Shown here one piece after another: positions 1 through 11,499 of a stretch of 64,000 bases of DNA. Numbering within the stretch: the stretch's first letter is position 1; every line of letters starts with the position of its first letter. The notes under the pieces are model-generated. The model did no database searches, was not told the DNA's origin, and was given only the letters and a program-made list of their open reading frames with translations. Source of the DNA: Aphrophora alni (Eukaryota > Arthropoda > Insecta > Hemiptera > Aphrophoridae); NCBI GenBank assembly GCA_963513935.1, contig OY740771.1:16076954-16140953 (forward strand), in the 5' to 3' direction. Made by a program: the position numbers and the translations under genes.

Positions 1-177
1 CTGGGAAAAAAAACGCTTAGAAAGACACTTAATTTTTAAAAAATGAAGTCGAAACCGACGTGTAAGTTCGAAGATATGGAATGTCAAAGTCGACAAGCGT
101 TTGCTGCAAACTATGTACAGTATAATGTAACAATAAAAAAAAATCGAATTTATAGTATAAACTTATACTTCATACTT

Positions 178-261
178 GATATAATAAATTACATGAGTGA
201 TATAATAAATTACATGGGTGATATAATAAATAATATTAGTGATATAATAAATTACTATGGT
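178..261. repeat. short tandem repeat, 21-bp unit x 4
   Basis: Four AT-rich 21-base units, each beginning GATATAATAAAT, lie head to tail. The units differ at a few positions in the last third. The reading frame across it is a by-product of the repeat and shows no gene-like composition. Confidence 0.8.
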
Positions 262-299
262 ATTGGGTATTGAAAATAAATACAAATAAATATTTTATA

Positions 300-400
300 T
301 AGGATTAAATAAAGCACTGAAGCTAAAGTTTCAAAAATTTAATAACATAAAATTCCTACAATTGTTTCGCCTTGAGATATCTTCGGGCAACTGATCATTA
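300..400 (-). repeat. dispersed repeat fragment with hammerhead-like core
   Basis: Read on the minus strand, 387-357 gives CCGAAGAT, a short segment ending GGC, then GAAAC, AATT, GTA. A related copy lies at 61925-62075, sharing the flanks (AATAAAGC, AAAGTTTCAAAA) and the same core. The arrangement resembles the minimal hammerhead motif of Penelope-like elements, with core base U4 changed to C. It is a degenerate repeat; catalytic activity is not implied. Confidence 0.45.
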
Positions 401-479
401 ACAAGTTTTGACAACTATTTATACATACGTAAGGAACAGGAAACTGAAGTGCAATAGAGTGAAGACAAGTAGGTTAGGT

Positions 480-1290
480 TTCGCGAAGTCGAGCACCGAC
501 GTGCTGCTCTGCGATTATCAGTTTAAATACCAAATTTAATAATAATCGGACATACTACTAAAACTTTTTTTTTTAATCTAACTTTTTGGGAAATTTTCAA
601 CGATTTTGAAATTATGATTTTTCTGATTAGCAAATTTAAACGAAATTGAAAACTATTCATTTTTTAAAAATAGGCACCAATTTTGAAATTTATAGAACGA
701 TTTTTCTGGTTAGAAAGTTTGTCCAATTATTATAAACAAAACAAAGACGACAAACAGACACGGCAAAACGGCAACATGGCAAACGTTGACCCCGGAATAG
801 AGCTGAGTCAATGTCTTTATCAGCAGTAGTAGTTATGACTTCACTTCTCCTCCAGCCTGCAACTCTCCTAACGCGCATTATGAAAGTCCAAGCTCTTACA
901 GGCTGTAACTGTATTGCAATTTGAAAGCGAATAGTTAAGACAATGATTAGAAACTGGTCCAGAAAGAAGCTTAGAGAGATAGGATTACAAAGAGTCAAAG
1001 ATCTGAACTGAATCTTCCTTCGTGAAGAGATATATGGTTTACAGAAAGGTCAGAGATGATGGGTATTGGAATACAGTAGTGCACAGTGTTTTAAATAGAG
1101 TATCTTTCAATTATAAGGAAGAGATCTACCTTATTGCGATATTGGTAGGAAACGGAGACAACGACCTCCTGTACAGTAGATCAAGATGTGAAATATTACC
1201 TAAGGACACTTTGAACGTGTAGAAGATGCAAAACTTGACTTTTCTTAATCTGTGAGGTAAGCCAAGAGAACAGATGAGCTTGTTATAGAC
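480..1290. other. no gene recognised
   Basis: AT-rich sequence. Reading frames of 66-102 residues occur on both strands, but none has a recognisable domain, splice context or codon pattern. I see nothing further. Confidence 0.4.
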
Positions 1291-1294
1291 ACAA

Positions 1295-1946
1295 ACAAGA
1301 GAGTATACCCACACGGCCAACTGACATTGAAGTGGATGTCAGGGTAATGGGTATGTTGTCTGAACAGAGTCACCATGTTGCCACATTGTGCACGCTAGGG
1401 TTAGATATAATGCGAAGACAAGTGAGGTACACTAGAGCGAATCTGCAGGTTGAACAAACAAGAGAGTATACCCACACGGCCAACTGACATTGCAGTGGAT
1501 GTCAGGGTAATGGGTATGTTGTCTGAACAGAGTCAGCATGTTGCCACATTGTGCACGCTAGGGTTAGATATAGTGCGAAGACAAGTGAGGTACACTAGAA
1601 CGAACCTGCAGGTTGAACAAACAAGAGAGTATACCCACACCGCCAACTGACATTGAAGTGGATGTCAGGGTAATGGGTATGTTGTCTGAACAGAGTCACC
1701 ATGTTGCCACATTGTGCACGCTAGGGTTAGATATAGTGCGAAGACAAGTGAGGTACACTAGAACGAACCTGCAGGTTGAACAGACAAGAGAGTATACCCA
1801 CACCGCCAACTGACATTGCAGTGGATGTCAGGGTAATGGGTATGTTGTCTGTACAGAGTCACCATGTTGCCACATTGTGCACGCTAGGGTTAGATATAGT
1901 GCGAAGACAAGTGAGGTACACTAGAGCGAATCTGCAGGTTGAACAG
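1295..1946. repeat. 163-bp minisatellite, 4 copies
   Basis: The unit starting ACAAGAGAGTATACCC recurs at 1295, 1458, 1621 and 1784, an exact 163-base spacing, and the fourth copy decays near 1946. Copies differ by scattered single bases. The overlapping 66-residue frames at 1450, 1613 and 1776 simply re-read the unit. Because 163 is not a multiple of three the repeat cannot encode a continuous repeat protein. Confidence 0.9.
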
Positions 1947-2414
1947 ACAATGGGGAAGTCTCGCTGTGACATTCAGTAATTTATCTGTGATTACTAAATA
2001 ATTGCAATAATCTTTCACGATTGCAATATCATTTAAATTATACGTTAGAAACAGTGAAATATCTTCAACATGGTAAACCCGTAATCCTAGTATAGGTGTT
2101 CTATGGATAAAATAGTGGATAGACAATATGGTTGTCTCTGATATGATTTACTGTTCTTTGGGTGAGTGGATAGAATAGACCAATCAGGAGGACGCAATAC
2201 CCTCTTAATTATAGAATACAATAGAATAGAAAGCTTACAAATGAGTTGCATTTTACTCTTTGCTGATCTGTCAAAATCTTTTTAAATTGACATGATTCAG
2301 CATTCTTTATTCTATTGTGTTATATATTATAGTTGACAGCTGCCTGCATTTCCTTATCAACTGCATTAGTGCATCAACTGGAGCCCTATAACACCAAAAT
2401 CATCTATTGCCGCA

Positions 2415-3235
2415 AAAAAAATTTTTTTAGGAATTCTGTTATTCCCCAACATCATACGATAGCCAGTATTGTACAATTTTAAATTCTGCATGCAATTATG
2501 CCCAAAATTTGTTTTCTATGTTGAAAAATAAGATGGTAATTACTGAAAAACTAAATTTTTATATAAACATAACCTCGAAAAATTTTAAAAAATTTATAAA
2601 TAATGCAATTTTAGTTAAATTTAGGCTGTTAACTGGATATTAACATACAGTTGAGTATGATTAAATTTGAAAAATGGCCGCATTGTTACAAAATGGCGGA
2701 CGATTATACAATTTATAAAATTCTTTTTTAAAGAATTCTGTTACTCCCCAACATTGTAGAACATCATACGATAGCTCGTATTATACAATTTTAAATTCTT
2801 CATGCAATGATGCCCAAATTTGTTTTCTACTTTGAAAAATAAGATGGTAATTACTGAAAAACAAAATTCTTAAAAACATAACCTCAAAAAATTTTTAACA
2901 TTTTATTATAGCTCTAATAAATGCAATTTTAGTTTTTAATTTTTAATTTTTAAAAACAGTTTTAAATAATTCTGTTACTCCCCAATATCGTATAACATCA
3001 GCAGTAGCTCGTTTTGTAGTTTTAAGATCTGTATTTAATGATACCTATTTGTGTTTCCACGATGAAATATAATAATTACTGAAAACAAAATGCTAAAAAC
3101 TTAACCTTAAAATTTAAAACACGACCTGCTATAATAGCTATTGCAACTGAATATTAATATTAGTTGAATATGATCGGGAAAATGGTCGCAGTGTTACAAA
3201 ATGGCGGACGATTGAAAGACTGCAATTTAATTTTT
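2415..3235. repeat. old diverged tandem duplication, about 3 units
   Basis: Segments beginning AATTCTGTTAYTCCCCAA occur near 2430, 2733 and 2968, each followed by similar sequence (TACAATTTTAAATTCT, ATGATGCCCAAA, TAATTACTGAAAA). Two of the units also share GTTACAAAATGGCGGACG (near 2684 and 3192). Divergence is high, so this is an ancient duplication or several copies of one element. Confidence 0.65.
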
Positions 3236-3249
3236 TAAGCAATACCTTC

Positions 3250-4555
3250 ACTGAAAAATATCATTTTAAACTTCCCAGAGTATTGATTTTAAAGAACATA
3301 TATTTCGTACAAACAACAATTTTTTTAGGATCCTTATAAATATGAATTTTAACTGGAAAACATGTTTAATATACTCCGTAAGAAATTTAATACAACGTGT
3401 CCAAATGTCCATACTAAGGAGACATTAAATGTAAAAACTAAATTAATAATTTATCACGGAAATTTTTGGTCAAAATGCAATATGGGGTTGTGCAACAGGT
3501 AATTTTCAAACTACAGAAAAAATATTTCCGCTGTATGACCTTTTAAAAAAAAAAACTATTTCCTGTCCTATCCAAAATGACAACCTAAACTGCACACTTA
3601 TTTCAGTCAAACATTTAAGTTCAAAAAATTAATTTGCCACTAAGTTTTTGAACTTTTAATTCTCTTTTATATAATATTAAAAAGATGTAATAATGAAATG
3701 GTCAATTTTGTCGAAAACATTTCACCGATTATTTTCTTCTGCAAACAGTTTCATTCAAAACCGTCTCCTGGTGATGACCTTGGACAAAACTGGTCTTCAT
3801 CGTTATGAAGTTAATTATACACTCTTGGTGTATTATGAAACCCCGGAGCAATGATTTAAAATGAATGGCGTTTCCCATTAAACTCGTTTTGTATTTCAAT
3901 TCTATTGTAGGACGACATAGATTTTTATACAATTTCAATTTCACCATGAATTGACATTTTTTTAAATCATTCCAGGAACGTTTGTTCTATTGTTGGAAAT
4001 CAGAAATATAATGCTCAGTAGGTCTATGATTAACATGTGGAACAAGAGGAAAGAGAGAAATTAAATTTAACTGGAAAATTGCTTGGATTCTTGAGAGATT
4101 TTAAAGGGAAAATCATGTTTACTTTCCTCTCTTTTCGTTTTTTTCTTTAATTTGTTTCCCTATTTTGAATGTTTGTTCGTCATTCTTGCTTGTAGGGGGT
4201 GTAATGACATCAGGAAACAGGTGACTTCTTTCCTGTTGTGAAAGAGCACGTCATCTTAGAATTTAAACAGGGTTATGCCATCTTCGAGAGGTGACGTTGG
4301 TACCATTTCAAGCAGAAAAAAAAATCCATTAGTTATCTAATTTAATGTGTTGAATTATAACACATTATAATTAATTAAACATTATGTGTTAACATTATTT
4401 TTAACATTATATGTTAATTAATGTTAATGAGTTAATGTGTTTAACTCGTGTGGTTGAGTTGAATAACGCACGAGATATGAACAAAAGAGCATTTTAAATG
4501 GCCGCGATTTTGACAATTTGTGAACACAATGAGTGCTAACACAATTCAAGTAGTA
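3250..4555. other. no gene recognised
   Basis: AT-rich sequence with a TTAATG-rich low-complexity patch at about 4330-4445. The 72-residue minus-strand frame at 3729-3947 has no recognisable features. Nothing else is supported. Confidence 0.4.
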
Positions 4556-4612
4556 AACCGGTCATAAATCATTTAACTTTTATTATTTCTCCTTGTGAGT
4601 GGTGTCCAAGTG
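4556..4612 (+). repeat. dispersed repeat piece, inverted copy at 12720-12785
   Basis: GTCATAAATCATTTAAC and the following TTTTATTATTTCTCC, with the flank up to GGTGTCC, reappear in reverse complement at 12733-12785. The piece directly abuts the start of the 174-bp satellite, so the array may have grown beside or inside this repeat. Confidence 0.6.
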
Positions 4613-4617
4613 ATTAC

Positions 4618-6843
4618 GTGGGGTTGGTTCGACGTGGGGTTAGCTAGGGTCATTTGTTCAAACTCCTGTTTAATTGGCTAACCTGGTATCCTTTAAAACT
4701 AACAGAAAGCACAATACCAATCATAACTATTCTGAACTCATAAGGCACTGTTGAAGTTTATTTAAGTATCCAATTCGATACTAGTATACCGTGGGGTTGG
4801 TTCGACGTGGGGTTAGCTAGGGTCATCTGTTCAAACTCCTGTTTAATTGGCTAACCTGGTATCCTTTAAAACTAACAGAAAGCAATCATAACTATTCTGA
4901 ACTCATAAGGCACTGTTGAAGTTTATTTAAGTATCCAATTCGATACTAGTATACCGTGGGGTTGGCTCGACGTGGGGTTAGCTAGGGTCATCTGTTCAAA
5001 CTCCTGTTTAATTGGCTAACCTGGTATCCTTTAAAACTAACAGAAAGCAATCATAACTATTCTGAACTCATAAGGCACTGTTGAAGTTTATTTAAGTATC
5101 CAATTCGATACTAGTATACCGTGGGGTTGGCTCGACACTTTGGGGAACTAGGGTCATCTGTTCAAACTCCTGTTTAATTGGCTAACCTGGTATCCTTTAA
5201 AACTAACAGAAAGCAATCATAACTATTCTGAACTCATAAGGCACTGTTGAAGTTTATTTAAGTATCCAATTCGATACTAGTATACCGTGGGGTTGGCTCG
5301 ACACTTTGGGGAACTAGGGTCATCTGTTCAAACTCCTGTTTAATTGGCTAACCCGGTATCCTTTAAAACTAACAGAAAGCACAATACCAATCATAACTAT
5401 TCTGAACTCATAAGGCACTGTTGAAGTTTATTTAAGTATCCAATTCGATACTAGTATACCGTGGGGTTGGCTCGACACTTTGGGGAACTAGGGTCATTTG
5501 TTCAAACTCCTGTTTAATTGGCTAACCCGGTATCCTTTAAAACTAACAGAAAGCACAATACCAATCATAACTATTCTGAACTCATAAGGCACTGTTGAAG
5601 TTTATTTAAGTATCCAATTCGATACTAGTATACCGTGGGGTTGGCTCGACACTTTGGGGAACTAGGGTCATTTGTTCAAACTCCTGTTTAATTGGCTAAC
5701 CCGGTATCCTTTAAAACTAACAGAAAGCACAATACCAATCATAACTATTCTGAACTCATAAGGCACTGTTGAAGTTTATTTAAGTATCCAATTCGATACT
5801 AGTATACCGTGGGGTTGGCTCGACACTTTGGGGAACTAGGGTCATTTGTTCAAACTCCTGTTTAATTGGCTAACCCGGTATCCTTTAAAACTAACAGAAA
5901 GCACAATACCAATCATAACTATTCTGAACTCATAAGGCACTGTTGAAGTTTATTTAAGTATCCAATTCGATACTAGTATACCGTGGGGTTGGCTCGACAC
6001 TTTGGGGAACTAGGGTCATTTGTTCAAACTCCTGTTTAATTGGCTAACCCGGTATCCTTTAAAACTAACAGAAAGCACAATACCAATCATAACTATTCTG
6101 AACTCATAAGGCACTGTTGAAGTTTATTTAAGTATCCAATTCGATACTAGTATACCGTGGGGTTGGCTCGACACTTTGGGGAACTAGGGTCATCTGTTCA
6201 AACTCCTGTTTAATTGGCTAACCCGGTATCCTTTAAAACTAACAGAAAGCACAATACCAATCATAACTATTCTGAACTCATAAGGCACTGTTGAAGTTTA
6301 TTTAAGTATCCAATTCGATACTAGTATACCGTGGGGTTGGCTCGACACTTTGGGGAACTAGGGTCATCTGTTCAAACTCCTGTTTAATTGGCTAACCCGG
6401 TATCCTTTAAAACTAACAGAAAGCACAATACCAATCATAACTATTCTGAACTCATAAGGCACTGTTGAAGTTTATTTAAGTATCCAATTCGATACTAGTA
6501 TACCGTGGGGTTGGCTCGACACTTTGGGGAACTAGGGTCATCTGTTCAAACTCCTGTTTAATTGGCTAACCTGGTATCCTTTAAAACTAACAGAAAGCAC
6601 AATACCAATCATAACTATTCTGAACTCATAAGGCAATGTTGAAGTTTATTTAAGTATCCAATTCGATACTAGTATACCGTGGGGTTGGCTCGACACTTTG
6701 GGGAACTAGGGTCATTTGTTCAAACTCCTGTTTAATTGGCTAACCCGGTATCCTTTAAAACTAACAGAAAGCACAATACCAATCATAACTATTCTGAACT
6801 CATAAGGCACTGTTGAAGTTTATTTAAATATCCAATTCGATGA
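4618..6843. repeat. satellite array, 165/174-bp monomer, 13 copies
   Basis: Monomers start (GTGGGGTTGG) at 4618, 4791, 4956, 5121, 5287, 5461, 5635, 5809, 5983, 6157, 6331, 6505 and 6679. Spacings are 173, 165, 165, 166 and then 174 bases repeatedly. The short monomers lack a 9-base segment around CACAATACC. The first three copies carry CGTGGGGTTAGCT where later ones carry CACTTTGGGGAAC. Interior copies are nearly identical and the last one breaks down after ATTCGATGA. This is the pattern expected of unequal exchange with fresh interior and diverged edge copies. No open frame runs through it. Confidence 0.95.
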
Positions 6844-7109
6844 TATGTTATATTGTCGATGGGCTTTATGATTGCGATGACCATACTTCTGTGAAGATTG
6901 ACTAAGAGATACGTAAACACTATCTAAATACAGTATCTTTATTCCTTTTAACAATTTAAATATGTTGAATCTAATTCTCTAGTTTGTTATAGTTTGAATG
7001 AATTGATTTTAATTCAAAATTGTTAAATGATACTGTACCTAGAGTGTTTATACGTACATATTTAATGGTTAGTATTACCAAATTTAAAGTTAGAATTTGT
7101 AGGGGAAAA
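6844..7109. other. no feature recognised between satellite and telomeric-repeat block
   Basis: AT-rich sequence directly following the satellite. No reading frame, repeat or motif stands out. Confidence 0.3.
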
Positions 7110-7152
7110 ATCTTAACCTAACCTAACCTAACTTAACCTAACCTAACCTAAA
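7110..7152 (-). repeat. interstitial (TTAGG)n, read as CCTAA
   Basis: About eight CCTAA units with one interruption (ACTTAACC). TTAGG is the canonical insect telomere repeat; this is an internal tract. Confidence 0.8.
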
Positions 7153-7749
7153 TAGTGATATTTATTTTCTATTTGATCTTTATTGATTTTAATTATACCC
7201 GCCCGACCGGTATTATTTTTCTATACACAAATGATAGCAAATGTCCGATTAAACTATATTATATAAACAATCCATAATTATCAAATAATAAAAACTTGAA
7301 GAAATAATGTCGTATTTTTTTAACGTTTGTCTGGAAAAGCTTTCTCTGTGTTTTGTTTACTTCAAACTCCCACCTTGAATCATACTTTTATTCCTAACTA
7401 AGACACACTGTTCATCAATTTAATGTCTTACTACGTATTTCTTACGTAGGATAATAAAACTCGTATTAGTAGGCTAATCCTCGACACGCGGCGAATACGC
7501 TGCAATAATAAAAACTGTGTTTTAATGACATCCGTGAATCATTGGTGACCTTGCTCTTGTTATCAATATCCAAGGTGCATTAAATTAATAATAAAATATA
7601 GGATAAGAATTAATTTTATTAAAATGATTACAAATTGAAATTCCAAGACGTTTATATGCTCACGATTTAATTTTTACAATCGTATTTCAATGTCTGTTTT
7701 TTTTTACTAATTTTCATGGAAACGATTTTCGACATGTCTGTCCGTCGTC

Positions 7750-8392
7750 GTTTTTAAGAACACGCTAGCAGCCACAAAAACGTGAAATTAAATCGCCGCG
7801 AATTTAAAATGTCAAAATGGCGGTGATTTTAACAGATTTTGTTCATATCTGACCTGACCTAACCTAACCTAACCATACCTAAGCTAACCTAACCTAACTT
7901 AACCTTACCTAACCTAACCTAACCGTTCCTTACACTCTAACATATTGCTCACATCAGTGTCAGAATAATACAATAGTTAAATTAAATACACTCGCTTGAT
8001 TCGTGTTAGGACATCTATCCTATCCTAACCTAACCTAACCAAAAACGTGAAATTAAATCGCCGCGAATTTAAATGTCAAAATGGCGGTGATTTTAACAGA
8101 TTTTGTTCATATCTGACCTAACCTAACCTAGCCTAACCTAACCTAACCTAACCTAACCTAACCTAACCTAACCCAACCTAACCTAACCTAACCTAACCCA
8201 ACCTAACCTAACGTTTTTAAGAACACGCTAGCAGCCACAAAAACGTGAAATTAAATCGCCGCGAATTTAAAATGTCAAAATGGCGGTGATTTTAACAGAT
8301 TTTGTTCATATCTGACCTAACCTAACCTAACCTAACCTAACATAACCTAACCTAACCTAACGTAACTTAACATAACCTAACCTAACCTATCG
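7750..8392. repeat. composite repeat: non-telomeric unit plus CCTAA tracts
   Basis: A unit of about 105 bases (GTTTTTAAGAACACGCTAGC, then AAAACGTGAAATTAAATCGC, AAAATGGCGGTG, ATATCTGACC) appears at about 7750-7858, 8041-8118 (5' truncated) and 8211-8318. Each is followed by a run of CCTAA repeats of varying length, with occasional variants. The regular coupling of one unique unit with telomeric tracts is subtelomere-like and indicates amplification as a block. Confidence 0.85.
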
Positions 8393-8469
8393 AGTGTTTT
8401 TCAACTTATAACGCTCTAAATTAAATAAAAATTTACTGGTTCTATAAATAAATATTGAGCTTGACTTGT

Positions 8470-8722
8470 GAGATAATATTAGATAGAATAAAACTCTCAT
8501 AAAAATTACGTTTACAAAAACGCTTTTCAACGACAAAGTCGCTTTCCTCAGCGATACATGACTAAACTATAACTTATAGTTTATTATAAATATAACTTAT
8601 AAATTTAGTTATTGTAGCTCATGTATCACTGTCGAAAAATTTGTCGTTGAAACGCGTTTGATTAAGTAAACGTAATTTTTTTGAGATCTTGTGTTCGAGT
8701 TTTATTCTATCTGGTATTAGTT
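8470..8722. repeat. foldback repeat with hammerhead-like core
   Basis: The arms at about 8470-8577 and 8605-8722 are imperfect reverse complements (outer part TAGATAGAATAAAACTC; inner part TTCAACGACAAAGTCGC). On the minus strand 8551-8524 reads CTGAGGA, a GCGAC/GTCGT hairpin, then GAAAA, which is the hammerhead core layout. A single-arm relative lies at 16655-16800. Probably a Penelope-type terminal repeat fragment. Confidence 0.6.
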
Positions 8723-8734
8723 CTGCATGTAATG

Positions 8735-9100
8735 GTACTAACCCCACCTCACTAAGGTGACAAATAGCGAAATTTTAAACTCTAACCTACAAAAATGTGA
8801 TTCCTATAGTTACGAGATCCAGCAAGGCCGAATCACCGACACGAGCGTAGCGAGTAGACACTGTTTAATACAAACGGGCCTAGCCGACACGACAATATTG
8901 TCACAGATGAGTTATCAACGTAAATTGTTTAACGGGCGCCATTTTGAAACTACACAAAGTTTTTGTTCTTAGTAGCCTACGTTTAAGTTACTCTCGTCTG
9001 TGGTAGTGCTATACACAATTACGAGGTTCAGAAAACATGTGTGACAACTGTTTTAAACAAATGTACCCTTCGGGGTAAGACACTTTTATCTATCAATAGA
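8735..9100. repeat. dispersed repeat family D, copy 1
   Basis: Shares ordered blocks with 12330-12560 and 54340-54665: an AACCCCAC-type head, GACAAATA, a CTAACCT/CTTAACT block, TACGAGATCC, ACACGAGCGTAGCGAG, and the tail TACACAATTACRWGGTTC with CAACTGTTT. The 71-residue reading frame at 8757-8972 is part of the repeat. The type of element is not recognised. Confidence 0.6.
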
Positions 9101-9180
9101 ATTTAATAATTCTTACAAAGGCAAGGGACTAACGTTTGGGCGTTACATTTAGAAATCTGCTTGTACTTTGTTTTGAGATT

Positions 9181-9280
9181 GGGTTAGGTTAGGTTAGGTT
9201 AGGTTATGTTATGTTAGGTTAGGTTAGGTTGAGTTAGGTTAGGTTAGGTTAGGTTGAGTTAGGTTAGGTTAGGTTTCGTT
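9181..9280 (+). repeat. interstitial (TTAGG)n tract
   Basis: About 18 TTAGG units with GAGTT and ATGTT variants, oriented opposite to the CCTAA tracts upstream. Confidence 0.9.
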
Positions 9281-9504
9281 AGCCATACGTACCATAATGT
9301 CGCCCATTAACTTGTTTGTAAATGTTCTTAATATTCTTCTATAAAATGGAGAAATTTATCAATTTCTGTAAACACTAAAAAATTCCAAATCTTTTTCCCT
9401 TACAGACAGAAAAATTCCCTTATCATATTTGTACGAAATATTTTAAACTGTTTTTATTCAGGATTTGAAAATAGAAATTCACAAAATTATGAAGCGCATA
9501 AAAT

Positions 9505-9670
9505 AAAGAGACCCCCTAGCTCTTGAATACTCTATTATCATCAGAGTCGAATGATAACAAGATTTTTCCAAGAGAGACCTGATAAGAAAGATGAAAGAGA
9601 GGGACCTAAACCAAGACTTGACCAATGAAGCTAGGCAACTCTGTGTTGCCTCACGTGAGCCTCTTTATAA
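9505..9670 (-). mobile_element. dispersed repeat family A (SINE/MITE-like), partial copy
   Basis: On the minus strand it reads like the other family A copies: CTCACGTGAGGC-like head, TCCCTCTCTTTCATC, AGGTCTCTC, and the AATACTCTATTA/CAAGAGCTAGGGGTC block in complement. The family has at least nine copies or pieces in this window and no coding capacity. No tRNA-like head is visible. Confidence 0.65.
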
Positions 9671-9721
9671 AGTTATATACTGAATTTGAAATACTAAGAA
9701 ACAAAAGTTATTTAGATCGAA

Positions 9722-9910
9722 TTATACAGAGTGTGCAACAAAGAGGTTGTTATTTTTGAATAAATATGTGGGACATATGGGACACTCTACAAACTTGACA
9801 TTTTACAGATATGTTACATATTTATGTAAAAAAGTACCCTCACGTTTTCTTATGCTCATTTAAAACAAAATGGCGAAATAACAAAAAGAACATTAATATT
9901 TTGGAAAGAA
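9722..9910 (+). mobile_element. mariner-family terminal fragment
   Basis: Starts near TACAGAGTG and contains GGACACTCTACAAACTTGAC, TTTACAGATATGTTACATA, AAGTACCCTCACG, AACATTAATATTTTGGA and GAACCATTACCTC. The same sequence order forms the ends of the elements at 22765 and 60545. No transposase code remains here. An (AT)n tract follows at 9933-9964. Confidence 0.7.
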
Positions 9911-9931
9911 CCATTACCTCTCAGTATTTCA

Positions 9932-9964
<33 letters not shown>

Positions 9965-9968
<4 letters not shown>

Positions 9969-10980
9969 TGAAATTGTCAAAATTTCGAATCGAAATTTGG
10001 TATCCACATTTCTTATGCAACAGAATCAAAACTTTATCTCGTGAATTTTCAAATGGCGGCCGTTTAAATTTTTTGTAAAGTTAACGGTTTTAAAGATATT
10101 CAATATTAAAAATTTCAGTCACAATTTATAAGATAAAGTTTTGATTCTTGATAAAAATGTGTTTACTAAATTTTGACTCGAAATCTTAATAATTTCAAAA
10201 GCTATATATTTTTTAAACACAAAAAAGAAGGGACAGATGGGAAATGAAGCATTTCAGGATCTACTTTTATAGGAACTTATTTTTTATTTTGACCGATATA
10301 ACCACCACAGAAGTTTGGCACGCCGTTTTCTGAACTCACTGTATATATTCAGATATTTTATGCCTTACATTTGACATCAAAGTCAAATTTCTTGTGCCAT
10401 TCCTAGAATTGCCTCTTTATCTACTGCATTTATATAATAAAATATTTTTATTTATTGCGTGAAGTTTTTGATAGTAACATTCAAAGACATTGCTTGCTTA
10501 AGGAATTAAGACAATGCTAGAAATGACAGAAAAATGCACTCATATAATTATGTACATAGCAGAAATAAAGTGCGTGTATTTCACGCGTAGAAAATTATTT
10601 AGAAACAAATTTTAGAGACTAAGAAGAGATTTTTTTTTTATGTTTAGCAATTTGTGTAGAAATATAACGACTTACATTAATAACGATGTTTAGAAAAACA
10701 ACTATGGGTAGGTTTTTTAAAAATTTTATAAATTAATTTTGTACGCTGTAAGCACATTTTTGGAAAACTTGAAATTTTCATACAATCAAACTTGATAAAA
10801 ACACATTTCTACTTGTTTTTAGGACGTTGAACTCGAATTTGTAATTTTTTCTAATTTTAATCAAAAGTGAGCTAAGCGAACTAACATAAACGACACAATC
10901 CGAAATTGGAACCCTATCAATTAATTTTAATTTAAAATAACTTAGAAACTTACAGGTCTACATTTAATTTAACTGATTAT
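9965..10980. other. no gene recognised
   Basis: AT-rich. It contains one AAATGGCGGCC motif at 10051 and transposon-like phrases around 10250-10340 (CTGAACTCACTGTATA). I could not find a second exon of the peptidase gene here. Confidence 0.35.
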
Positions 10981-10989
10981 CTAACTTAC

Positions 10990-11128
10990 CAGAAATCCAA
11001 GTTCCGTTAAATGTTTCTGGACTAAATCTAGCAAATAAAGCATCGTTAAAACTGATTGGATATTTAGCTCGAGATAATGTGACTGAGAGTAAGAGCACAA
11101 GTAACACATACAACCTCATTGGCGTCAT
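10990..11128 (-). CDS. dipeptidyl peptidase 4-like protein, first coding exon (partial gene)
   Basis: On the minus strand an ATG at 11128-11126 opens 46 codons plus one base and stops at a consensus donor (G|GTAAGT, 10990|10989). The peptide starts MTPMRLYVLLVLLLSVTLSR, a clear signal peptide: a short charged start, a hydrophobic run and a cut site near SRA-K. It continues with an acidic/aromatic stretch ending in FSPETFNGTWIS. The F-x-P-x-x-F-NGTWIS(D) string is typical of the start of the beta-propeller in insect secreted dipeptidyl peptidase 4 (venom DPP4-like, serine peptidase family S9B), which removes N-terminal dipeptides. Family assignment rests on this short string and is moderate. 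Later exons should lie at lower coordinates or left of the window; none was found between 1 and 10984. Confidence 0.6.
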
Positions 11129-11290
11129 GCTGTCCAACTACTGAACACAAAAACTGGCGGAGCTAGTCAGCTGATCGTTAGACTGAGCACAGTTATCTTT
11201 GACAAGACCATACGTCAACTGTCACAATAAATGTAAGGTTAGGTTGACAGTTGGAATGATGGTAATACTCATATTACTGTTATGTTTATT
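11129..11290 (-). promoter_or_regulatory. likely 5' UTR/promoter region of the peptidase exon
   Basis: Sequence just upstream of the signal-peptide exon is less AT-rich than its surroundings (AAACTGGCGGAGC, TCAGCTGATCG). No TATA box or initiator could be placed with confidence, so this is position-based inference. Confidence 0.25.
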
Positions 11291-11499
11291 GTATTAGATA
11301 AATTTATGATACATTTTGTTGTATTTCCGGTGTACACATAAAAGAGAATTAAATTAGTAGTTAGAAGTCGGAAGTTTATAAAAAAAAACAAAAAAACGGA
11401 ATTTAATTAAAAGACCTAGAAGGAAATTATCATAATATATTTTTTTAGAAAGTTTTTAAATAAGTAGTTTTGTAAATCCACAATTTGTAGTTTATACTT

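Noticed and set aside
690..998. 102-residue minus-strand frame
   Set aside because: No recognisable domain, no splice sites matched, composition like its surroundings.
1450..1979. Three overlapping 66-67 residue frames resembling a repeat protein
   Set aside because: They re-read a 163-base tandem unit, which is not a multiple of three, so each frame stops and restarts; no splice or start context.
4618..6843. Possible CRISPR-like array
   Set aside because: The whole 165-174-bp monomer repeats; there are no unique spacers, and the host is an animal.
7110..9280. True chromosome end
   Set aside because: Tracts are short, degenerate and flanked by tens of kilobases of ordinary sequence on both sides.
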